7,927 nucleotides of DNA from JBCBRD01 sp039819885 (GTDB lineage: Bacteria; Pseudomonadota; Alphaproteobacteria; Rhizobiales; Hyphomicrobiaceae), in NCBI GenBank assembly GCA_039819885.1, contig JBCBRD010000150.1, positions 1 to 7,927 of the forward strand, given 5' to 3'. Every line of letters starts with the position of its first letter. The first letter of the stretch is position 1. Shown here in pieces: positions 1-5,359 of this stretch. The notes beneath the pieces were generated by a model, which had not been told where the DNA came from, ran no database searches, and worked only from the letters and a program-made list of their open reading frames with translations. The translations under genes and the position numbers were made by a program.

Positions 1-282
1 CCCTGCACCCAGAGCCGTCTGCGCAATAGCGTGGGATGCAACCGGGCCAAAGAAGAACAACAAAGCAGCCATCACAACCAGCTTGAATGCGACGAAGATA
101 CTGGGCGCTTGGATCAGCATGCCGACAATCAACATTCCTGCTCCAAGGGTATCGATAACCGACGCCGCATGCATACGGGTGTAGACGTCCGGCATGCGGA
201 TAAATCCAAAAGCTCCAACCAGAACGAAGAAGCTCCCACCCAGCACAAAAAACCAGCTGATAATCTCTAGGACATCCGGCAT
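1..282 (-). CDS. mrpG: Na+/H+ antiporter subunit MrpG/MnhG (partial)
   Basis: Small membrane subunit of the multisubunit Mrp (Mnh/Pha) cation/proton antiporter, which exchanges cytoplasmic Na+ or K+ for protons. The 94 visible residues start MPDVLEIISWFFVLGG and contain the family hallmark FIRMPDVYTRMHAAS (about residues 28-42), where MrpG proteins have FRMPDVYTRLHAAT. Hydrophobic segments lie at about residues 5-29, 44-60 and 68-85. The C-terminus runs off the left edge of the window. The ATG (282-280) overlaps the mrpF stop as TGATG, and a strong Shine-Dalgarno (GGAGGGG, 8 bases upstream) lies inside mrpF, so translation is probably coupled. Other Mrp subunits (B, C, D and so on) would be expected beyond the edge. 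Family identity is secure; whether Na+ or K+ is carried cannot be told. Confidence 0.92.
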   Translation of the reverse strand, partial: MPDVLEIISWFFVLGGSFFVLVGAFGFIRMPDVYTRMHAASVIDTLGAGMLIVGMLIQAPSIFVAFKLVVMAALLFFFGPVASHAIAQTALGAG

Positions 283-587
283 CACGAGCGCCCCTCCGCT
301 CGGGTTGCTTCCGCCTCATCATTGTCAACGTCGTAGGCCAGGTCCCCGTGACGAAAGAATTTCAAGACAGCAAACGTCGAGATCAGGTTCAAAAGTCCGT
401 ACGTCAAACCGATATCCAACCATTCCGGTCGATCATTGAGAAAACCAAGAACCGCCAGAAACAAAATCGCGAGCGTCCCGACAGAATTTGCAGCTAAAAC
501 ACGATCAAAGACCGTCGGCCCTGCAATGGCCCGCCCAACGGTAATCGTAAGCGCAACCAACAAAGCAAGCATTGCAGCAAGAAACAT
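282..587 (-). CDS. mrpF: Na+/H+ antiporter subunit MrpF/MnhF
   Basis: Small integral membrane subunit of the Mrp antiporter, 101 residues, the usual family length. Three hydrophobic helices are visible at about 3-22, 34-51 and 57-77. The conserved MrpF signature is present as GPTVFDRVLAANSVGT (residues 23-38), and an acidic residue at the start of the third helix (D58 in EWLDIGLTYGLL) matches the family. The tail after residue 80 is polar and acidic (DNDEAEATRAE) and probably cytosolic. The ATG overlaps the mrpE stop as TGATG, preceded by GAGGGG 8 bases upstream; the same tight coupling is repeated at the mrpF-mrpG joint, so E, F and G are one transcription unit. No truncation or odd residue seen. 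Confidence 0.94.
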   Translation of the reverse strand: MFLAAMLALLVALTITVGRAIAGPTVFDRVLAANSVGTLAILFLAVLGFLNDRPEWLDIGLTYGLLNLISTFAVLKFFRHGDLAYDVDNDEAEATRAEGRS

Positions 588-1060
588 CAGCGTTGCCCCT
601 CGAACTTTTTAACCCGCGCATCCATCTCGCCGCCCTCCAGATCAATCGCGCCACCTTCGGTAATCGCATGAACTATGAGTTCAGCGCCGTTGACGTGCGT
701 CGTGATTGTGCCAGGCGTCAACGTGATGGAGTTAGCATAAGTCGCCAACCCGGCGCTGGTACGCTGTTTGGCGATAACCCGCGTCATGGTGGGTGAAATC
801 GGCAGGCTTGGAGAAATCAAAATCCGCGTGACGGACAGTGCAGATTTGTAGATCTCGACGATAAGCCACGGCCAGTATGTGACGGCTGCGATCAAGAGTT
901 CGAAGGGCTGACCTTCCCCATCAATGATCCCGATCCGCACACTGAACCAAAGGACCAACGCGATGCTGCACACGCCCATCGTGATCAAAAATGGTGTGTA
1001 ATGACCAGAGAGAGCAAGCCAATAGATCAACAGGCAAGCACTGAGCCCAACGAGCCGCAT
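587..1060 (-). CDS. mrpE: Na+/H+ antiporter subunit MrpE/MnhE
   Basis: Membrane subunit E of the Mrp antiporter, 157 residues from the ATG at 1060. The N-terminal half is hydrophobic with helices at about 3-20, 22-42 and 54-77. The soluble C-terminal half carries the family motifs ISPSLPISP (82-90) and SITLTPGTITTHVNG (111-125), followed by LIVHAIT. An in-frame GTG at 1096 would add 12 residues (MAIAPQLQRVSF), but the ATG at 1060 has a better ribosome site (AAAGAGTGAG just upstream) and gives a typical MrpE N-terminus that starts directly with a helix, so I prefer it. In this orientation it is the first gene of the E-F-G block, an order known from split Mrp clusters in which E, F and G precede the B-D subunits. 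Confidence 0.92.
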   Translation of the reverse strand: MRLVGLSACLLIYWLALSGHYTPFLITMGVCSIALVLWFSVRIGIIDGEGQPFELLIAAVTYWPWLIVEIYKSALSVTRILISPSLPISPTMTRVIAKQRTSAGLATYANSITLTPGTITTHVNGAELIVHAITEGGAIDLEGGEMDARVKKFEGQR

Positions 1061-1099
1061 GAAACTCACTCTTTGTAATTGAGGCGCAATAGCCACTGC

Positions 1100-1340
1100 A
1101 CCATGCCCTATTTCGTTGCACCATGCTGACGCTGGTCATGCGAAACTGCGGCATTTCGGCAGGCGTCTCGTGGTCTACCAACAAAAATCGATACCGCACA
1201 AGACCCAAATGGACCGGTGATTTTGTCGGAACGGTCACCAATGTTGTGACAACCCGAACAGGTCTCTGCCCGAAAGCAGCCGCAAAGCCGCCATGGAGAT
1301 CGAGCAATACTCATGCAGCGCACCAAGACCAAAAACAACT
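1100..1340 (-). pseudogene. Possible degraded small cytochrome c gene
   Basis: No intact gene fills 1061-1559. On the minus strand, one frame reads ETCSGCHNIGDRSDK (haem-binding CxxCH encoded at 1246-1260). After a shift to another minus frame near 1215-1225, the sequence reads VDHETPAEMPQFRMT (about 1134-1175). In small class I cytochromes c, CxxCH followed by a MPEF/MPQF loop supplying the methionine ligand is the expected order. The spacing from CxxCH to MPxF is about 30 codons, shorter than the roughly 40-45 I recall for the family, and no clean signal peptide or start is visible. This suggests a relic with a frameshift and a deletion, or sequence errors in a real gene. A chance CxxCH remains possible. 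Confidence 0.35.
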
Positions 1341-1511
1341 CAACCCATCAAGACGCGATCAGAAAGTCGTTTGGCTTTTCAATGTGTTGGGCACAAGGAC
1401 GGTCGCAGATCATTCATAGTCAGTTCAGTTTCAATCCGATAGAGTAACTACAGCACCACCCCAACCGAAGGAACAAAAGGTCGGCGTTAAGCGTAGAACA
1501 AAGCAATACGC

Positions 1512-1529
1512 ACCTGTCAAACAACAGGT
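1512..1529. promoter_or_regulatory. Inverted repeat, possible operator
   Basis: ACCTGT (1512-1517) and ACAGGT (1524-1529) form a perfect 6-base inverted repeat with a 6-base spacer, ending 30 bases before the ATG at 1560. The two-fold symmetry with a short spacer is the shape of a dimeric regulator site. No T run follows, so it is not a terminator. A 6-base arm can also arise by chance. Confidence 0.3.
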
Positions 1530-1554
1530 AAAACGTGGACGACCCAAGGAGATC

Positions 1555-1559
1555 GAATC
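1555..1559. promoter_or_regulatory. GANTC (CcrM) site abutting a start codon
   Basis: GAATC sits between the Shine-Dalgarno AAGGAG (1546-1551) and the ATG at 1560. GANTC is the target known for CcrM, encoded downstream in this window, so this site would be methylated in a cell-cycle-dependent way. Its position in the leader is more likely incidental than a promoter element. Confidence 0.4.
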
Positions 1560-2003
1560 ATGACCTCTCAAACAACACCTCGAACAAAGATGAATGCGAT
1601 GAAATATCTCGCCATCGCCTGCGGACTTGCGATGACAGTTGGTCTGAGCGCGCAAACGGCTTCTGCTGCCGAGGTTCGCCACGCGGCAACGCCATCGACC
1701 TCGTTGACCGGCGGAACAGTAATCGCCGACACAGGTTTGGCAGCGGCCCGCGAAGATGCGAAGGCCAACGTCATTAAAACTGCCGGACGTCGTGGTCGTG
1801 GGTTAGCGGCCGGCCTCATCATTGGCGCGGCAGCCGCAGCCATTATCGCAGGTTCATCGCGCGCACATGCCCGCCGCAAACACCACTATAACGATCACTA
1901 CTACCGTGGACGTCGCCGCGGCAATCGCTGTGAGAGATGGTATTACCGCTGCGAAGACGGCGTCCGCCGTGCATGCCGCAAGTTCTACCGCTACTGCGAC
2001 TAA
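1560..2003 (+). CDS. Small exported basic protein with four-cysteine tail
   Basis: Not recognised as a named family. The 147-residue product begins with a Sec-type signal peptide: positive region to about residue 15, hydrophobic core 16-30, and an ASA-AE cleavage site after about A36. The mature part has a polar stretch (37-75), a glycine/alanine-rich hydrophobic segment (GLAAGLIIGAAAAAIIAG, 81-98) that could insert in a membrane, then a very basic, His/Tyr/Arg-rich tail with cysteines at 124, 131, 139 and 146. The tail holds two similar octets, CERWYYRC and CRKFYRYC, separated by EDGVRRA, which suggests two disulfide-linked loops. The start is supported by AAGGAG 8 bases before the ATG; later ATGs at 1590 and 1599 lack a ribosome site. 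It is a single-gene unit, ended by the terminator at 2061-2089. Likely location is periplasm or envelope (inference). Confidence 0.75.
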   Translation: MTSQTTPRTKMNAMKYLAIACGLAMTVGLSAQTASAAEVRHAATPSTSLTGGTVIADTGLAAAREDAKANVIKTAGRRGRGLAAGLIIGAAAAAIIAGSSRAHARRKHHYNDHYYRGRRRGNRCERWYYRCEDGVRRACRKFYRYCD

Positions 2004-2005
2004 GT

Positions 2006-2010
2006 GACTC
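2006..2010. promoter_or_regulatory. GANTC (CcrM) site downstream of the exported-protein gene
   Basis: GACTC lies 3 bases after the stop codon at 2001-2003 and upstream of the terminator. It is about 225 bases before the preferred ccrM start, so it is probably too far and on the wrong side of the terminator to belong to the ccrM leader, but it is the first of two GANTC sites before that gene. Confidence 0.35.
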
Positions 2011-2060
2011 CCAGTGACTTGGGCCATCGGTCCACGTCACCCACCATCCAATCATGAGAA

Positions 2061-2089
2061 GCGCTCAGCCAATGGCTGGGCGCTTTTTT
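2061..2089 (+). terminator. Rho-independent terminator
   Basis: GCGCTCAGCC (2061-2070) pairs with GGCTGGGCGC (2074-2083) over ten base pairs with one G-T pair and a three-base loop (AAT). Six T residues follow directly (2084-2089). It closes the exported-protein gene and isolates ccrM from it, so ccrM needs its own promoter downstream of 2089. Confidence 0.93.
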
Positions 2090-2153
2090 GTGTTGCCACT
2101 CCTACTTGAACTATCAGAGCGTTTCGCCCTTGACCCGGCCCGCGCCGATGTCG

Positions 2154-2158
2154 GAGTC
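2154..2158. promoter_or_regulatory. GANTC (CcrM) site upstream of ccrM
   Basis: GAGTC lies 76 bases before the preferred ccrM start and downstream of the preceding terminator, hence within the likely promoter or leader of ccrM. In Caulobacter the ccrM promoter region contains GANTC sites whose methylation affects its expression; the same self-regulation here is inference from position. Confidence 0.45.
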
Positions 2159-2160
2159 TG

Positions 2161-2175
2161 GCCCCATGTAGGGGC
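2161..2175. promoter_or_regulatory. Small hairpin in the ccrM leader
   Basis: GCCCC (2161-2165) and GGGGC (2171-2175) form a perfect five-base-pair GC stem around the loop ATGTA, 2 bases after the GAGTC site. There is no T run, so it is not an intrinsic terminator. It could be a regulator site or a leader structure, or chance in GC-rich DNA. Confidence 0.25.
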
Positions 2176-2234
2176 TGCGGCCCGGCAGATAAATCGAGTT
2201 GTGTCCGCCTGCGTTCAAGGAAAGTACCGCGTTT

Positions 2235-3410
2235 ATGGTCTCGCGTTCAAAATCCATTTCCAAACTCAACACCAAACCAAGAAGAAAAGCGCGCCGCGTA
2301 TCGCTGAGCGGCATGGACAAGATCCACTGCGGCGATTGCATCGAGACCCTGAAGCGCCTTCCAGATGCCAGCGTCGACCTCGTATTTGCCGACCCACCCT
2401 ACAATCTGCAGCTCGACGGCGACCTCATGCGGCCGAACAATACCCGCGTTGATGGTGTCGATGATGCCTGGGACAAATTCGACAGCTTCACAGCTTACGA
2501 TCAATTCTCTCGCGCATGGCTAGCCGAGTGCCACCGCATCCTGAAGCCCGATGGAGCCATGTGGGTCATTGGCTCGTATCACAACATCTTCCGCCTTGGG
2601 ACCGCCCTTCAGGACTTGGACTACTGGATTCTCAATGACGTGATCTGGCGCAAAACAAACCCAATGCCGAACTTCCGTGGGCGTCGATTAACCAATGCCC
2701 ATGAGACACTCATCTGGGCCTCGCGCGGACAAAAATCACGCTACACGTTCAATTATGAATCGCTAAAAGCGCTGAACGACGACTTACAAATGCGCTCCGA
2801 CTGGCTCTTTCCAATCTGCTCTGGGCCTGAACGCCTTAAAGACCACGAAGGCCGCAAGGCGCACCCAACCCAGAAACCTGAAGCCCTCATCACGCGCATT
2901 CTGCTCGCCACCACCAACCAGGGTGATGTGGTCCTCGACCCATTCTTTGGGACCGGTACGACCGGAGCCTGCGCCAAACGACTGGACCGTCGCTACATCG
3001 GGATCGAGCGGGACGAGGACTACGCTCGGATTGCCACCGACAGGATCAAAGCCGTCGAACGCCTGGGCCAATCCACATTGATGACCGCAAGGTCAAAGCG
3101 CGCCGAACCACGGGTCGCTTTCGGCAAGATCATCGAACTGGGCATCATTAAACCGGGCAGCGCACTGTACGACCCACGCCGCAAACTCCGGGCGGAAGTT
3201 CGGGCGGACGGCACATTAGCGGTCAAAGGTGGCGCACAAGGCTCAATTCATCGCCTAGGCGCCGAAGTTCAGGGCAAAACAGCCTGCAACGGGTGGACAT
3301 TCTGGCACTATGACGCTGGCGGCAAGCTCACACCGATTGATGAACTGCGTGATGTCGCAAAGAGACATCTTGGCCTCGTTCCCAAACAAACGCTTGTAGC
3401 CGCTGAGTAA
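2235..3410 (+). CDS. ccrM: CcrM-type adenine DNA methyltransferase (GANTC)
   Basis: Transfers a methyl group from S-adenosylmethionine to the N6 of adenine in GANTC, the cell-cycle methylation of Alphaproteobacteria. From the ATG at 2235 the product has 391 residues. A Lys/Arg/Ser-rich extension (1-26) precedes the catalytic domain. The catalytic motif FADPPYNLQ (D53-Y56) comes before the SAM-binding motif DPFFGTGTTG (235-244), the order of beta-class enzymes. IGSYHNIFR, NPMPNFRGRR, NAHETLIWAS and HPTQKPEA (210-217) are close to CcrM as I recall it. The C-terminal domain (about 280-391), with KRAEPRVAF, GSIHRLGA and CNGWTFWHY, is the CcrM-specific part needed for DNA recognition. AAGGAAAG lies 10-13 bases before the ATG. 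A later ATG at 2313 lacks a good ribosome site, and a TTG at 2199 is unlikely. No restriction partner is nearby, consistent with an orphan regulatory methylase. Confidence 0.96.
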   Translation: MVSRSKSISKLNTKPRRKARRVSLSGMDKIHCGDCIETLKRLPDASVDLVFADPPYNLQLDGDLMRPNNTRVDGVDDAWDKFDSFTAYDQFSRAWLAECHRILKPDGAMWVIGSYHNIFRLGTALQDLDYWILNDVIWRKTNPMPNFRGRRLTNAHETLIWASRGQKSRYTFNYESLKALNDDLQMRSDWLFPICSGPERLKDHEGRKAHPTQKPEALITRILLATTNQGDVVLDPFFGTGTTGACAKRLDRRYIGIERDEDYARIATDRIKAVERLGQSTLMTARSKRAEPRVAFGKIIELGIIKPGSALYDPRRKLRAEVRADGTLAVKGGAQGSIHRLGAEVQGKTACNGWTFWHYDAGGKLTPIDELRDVAKRHLGLVPKQTLVAAE

Positions 3411-3462
3411 ATTACTCCAAGCGACCTGTTCAAGACATGAATTCATTGTTAGGACAACCCCA

Positions 3463-3510
3463 GATCATGCTCCGCAAAAGTGCGCGCAGTTTTGCGATAA
3501 GAACATGATC
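3463..3510. repeat. Palindromic intergenic repeat, rhizobial type
   Basis: A two-part palindrome between ccrM and the next gene. Outer arms are GATCATG (3463-3469) and CATGATC (3504-3510); inner arms are CGCAAAA (3473-3479) and TTTTGCG (3490-3496) around a GTGCGCGCAG centre. From memory, very similar elements (CGCAAAAGTG...TTTTGCG followed by CATG) recur between genes of many rhizobia. Only one copy is in this window, so its repeated nature is inference. It has no T run and is not a standard terminator, although as RNA it could protect or end the ccrM message. Confidence 0.55.
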
Positions 3511-3589
3511 CAGAACAAAAGCTTGGATTGCGGGGAAAACAATGATGCGGTGTCACGCGCATTATTGGGTCGCTACGGAGAGTTGCGTT

Positions 3590-5041
3590 GTGGAACAAGT
3601 CCTAGACGAACAGCCTGCTGCAAAACCGTCATCCAACAATGCCGCTGGCCAACAGAACGGTGGGGATGGCCCACTTCGCTTGCGGGAAGATATTGCGAAA
3701 GTAAAAGCGGTCGCGCTTCAGTCAGCGGCGACCGCGCTAGCCCTTCAAAACAACTTGGTCGCTGCCACTGACCTTGTCCTCAAGATCGACTTCAAGCGTT
3801 ATGATGCAGACCGTCATCGCGATGCAGCACCTGGCTTGATGTACGAAATTTTCTCCTTCCAACAGGATCTGCGCGACAAGATCGACCAATGGCACGCTTC
3901 CGGTTTAATGGGCCCGCAAAACCAGCGAGCGTCTCGAAACCTGCTCCGCATGACGAGATATGCTGCAGACATTCTGGGCGAACTCTGGATCGGCTTTGAA
4001 CAACTGGACGAGGGCGAAGGGACCTACCCAGCCTTCACCGGTGCACACCACAACACCCTCGTCCCTGCCCGATTTGCTACCGGCGAACACCTGCCATTCA
4101 AATCGGGAGACGTCATCCTGGTAAGAGGTCAGGCGCACAACAGCGCGGCAATCGCCCGGATCGGCGATATAGACTCGCAGTTCTCGCACGTCGCGATGGT
4201 CCACATCGATCGCGAAGGCAAACACTGGGCAGTGGAAAGCTTGATCGAAGTGGGTGCGGTTGTCGAACCACTCCACGACGTCCTCGCAACCGGGCTCGGA
4301 CGCGCGCTCTGCCTCCGCCATCGCAATCCGGTTCTGGCAAAAAACGCAGCCACGATCATCAACGACCGGGTGAAACACTCCTTAAGCCCAAGTGGCCAGC
4401 GCATTCTCTATGACTTTACGATGCGCCCAGACGTTGGTCGTAACCTATTCTGCTCAAAGCTCGTCCGCCGCGCATACAAAGAAGCCAGCGCACACGAGTA
4501 CATCCTCCCGACGTTCCCAACGCAACTGTCCATGAGGAACCGTGACTTCGTCGACCGGATCGGCGTGCAAACGATCGAAACCTTCGCACCGGGCGATCTC
4601 GAAATAGAACCAGAATTCGATGTTGTCGCCGAGTGGCAGGACTATCGCGTGACATCAAGCCTGCGGTTGCAGGATATGGTCATGGACAAGTTGTTTGAGT
4701 GGATGGAAACCCACAACTACCGTTTCCATGAGAGCTTCAAGATCAGGCTCATATCTTTGCTCGGTCGCATATCCAGCTACTTCTCTAATGACATCAAAGA
4801 AATGCTCGAGGAACTGTTCCCCAAGATCCCCCCGAACATGAGCAGACGGGCCATCGCAGCCATCGCAATGCTGCACGAAACAGCCCAGCCCCTCCTCGAA
4901 CATCTACAGAAAGCCGAGCAAGATTCCATCCGCCAAACGGGCCTGCCGCTGCATCCGCGTGACGCCTACATCTTGCTGGAGAAAAAGCGCGAAAGCCTCG
5001 GACACGAGATCGGATATCTCCGAATAAAAGACCGAAGATAG
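3590..5041 (+). CDS. YiiX/YaeF-like permuted papain-fold cysteine hydrolase
   Basis: A 483-residue protein with a central domain of the permuted papain-like family (YiiX/YebB/YaeF, NlpC/P60 superfamily), whose members are amidases or peptidases of unsettled substrate. Visible marks are SGDVILVRG (172-180), the catalytic histidine in FSHVAMVHID (H200), an acidic residue in AVESL (E216), and the catalytic cysteine in NLFCSKLVRRAY (C288). His before Cys is the permuted order. Flanking regions are mostly helical and unlike the short bacterial YiiX: about 25-150 before and 355-483 after, the latter rich in charged residues. No signal peptide or membrane segment is seen, so it is probably cytoplasmic. 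I prefer the GTG at 3590, which has GGAGAG 7 bases upstream; the ATG at 3542 would add 16 residues of odd composition (MMRCHAHYWVATESCV) but also has a weak GGGGAA. Substrate unknown. Confidence 0.82.
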   Translation: MEQVLDEQPAAKPSSNNAAGQQNGGDGPLRLREDIAKVKAVALQSAATALALQNNLVAATDLVLKIDFKRYDADRHRDAAPGLMYEIFSFQQDLRDKIDQWHASGLMGPQNQRASRNLLRMTRYAADILGELWIGFEQLDEGEGTYPAFTGAHHNTLVPARFATGEHLPFKSGDVILVRGQAHNSAAIARIGDIDSQFSHVAMVHIDREGKHWAVESLIEVGAVVEPLHDVLATGLGRALCLRHRNPVLAKNAATIINDRVKHSLSPSGQRILYDFTMRPDVGRNLFCSKLVRRAYKEASAHEYILPTFPTQLSMRNRDFVDRIGVQTIETFAPGDLEIEPEFDVVAEWQDYRVTSSLRLQDMVMDKLFEWMETHNYRFHESFKIRLISLLGRISSYFSNDIKEMLEELFPKIPPNMSRRAIAAIAMLHETAQPLLEHLQKAEQDSIRQTGLPLHPRDAYILLEKKRESLGHEIGYLRIKDRR

Positions 5042-5042
5042 A

Positions 5043-5291
5043 CTACTTGCGACCGCCCAAACCAAGCAATGCGCGCATCAGTCCAAACGCGACAAGCGGT
5101 GGGATCGCAGCCGCCGCCGCATAGGTAGCGACATGCCATGCTACCGCTTGGTCATAAGCAGCCCGCGTCCCAGCATCCACCGGACTAAGATCCAGCGAGA
5201 ATGCTGGCCAGCTTTCGATCGCGAAGCTATAGACCGCGATGAGCCAGACGAGCGTGACACCGACGAATGCCAGATAAACGAATGTTTTCAT
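5043..5291 (-). CDS. Small two-helix membrane protein
   Basis: Not recognised as a named family. The 82 residues form two hydrophobic helices, about 3-22 (TFVYLAFVGVTLVWLIAVYS) and 52-76 (Ala-rich, ending VAFGLMRALL), joined by a polar loop of about 30 residues with WPAFSLDLSPVD, and end in the basic GGRK. An inner-membrane protein with both ends on the same side is expected. It lies 68 bases downstream of mutY on the same strand, so it may share the mutY message, and its stop codon is one base from the stop of the converging hydrolase gene. No clear Shine-Dalgarno precedes the ATG. Membrane-protein composition is the main reason to prefer this frame over the overlapping plus-strand frame. 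Confidence 0.65.
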   Translation of the reverse strand: MKTFVYLAFVGVTLVWLIAVYSFAIESWPAFSLDLSPVDAGTRAAYDQAVAWHVATYAAAAAIPPLVAFGLMRALLGLGGRK

Positions 5292-5359
5292 GGTGACAGG
5301 TTAACCCAGCAAAAAGCGGTCGCCATGTGGCCGATTGCACCAGAGATTGGCGCGGCAGG

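Larger units (their letters stand above)
1061..1559. other. Intergenic region between divergent mrpE and the exported-protein gene
   Basis: About 500 bases without an intact convincing gene; open frames on both strands here have unlikely composition (Cys-, Arg-, Ser- and Trp-rich) and no good ribosome sites. It should hold promoters for both flanking divergent genes, but I cannot place -35/-10 boxes with confidence. Contents that can be pointed to are the cytochrome c-like remnant (about 1100-1340), a perfect 6-base inverted repeat (1512-1529) and a GAATC site (1555-1559) touching the next start codon. Confidence 0.6.

Noticed and set aside
921..1307. Minus-strand open frame of 128 codons overlapping mrpE
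   Set aside because: Its 3' half is a shadow of mrpE in another frame; only the part around MPQFRMT is of interest and is reported under the cytochrome-like remnant.
1123..1419. Plus-strand open frame of 98 codons in the mrpE upstream gap
   Set aside because: No ribosome site before its start, composition unlike its neighbours (many Trp, Arg, Thr, Asn), no recognisable motif; it is antisense to the cytochrome c-like remnant.
1560..2003. BA14K-family lectin-like protein
   Set aside because: Size, signal peptide and a basic cysteine tail are similar in style, but the CxxRYRSYDPxTGTYxGYDG-type motif is absent.
2161..2175. Riboswitch or attenuator in the ccrM leader
   Set aside because: Only one five-base stem, no T run and no larger conserved fold visible; kept only as a low-confidence hairpin.
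2235..3410. Restriction-modification system around the methyltransferase
   Set aside because: No endonuclease-like gene adjoins it, and its motifs match the orphan regulatory methylase CcrM.
3463..3510. Intrinsic terminator for ccrM
   Set aside because: Stable stems exist but no T run follows either arm pair; better described as a palindromic repeat.
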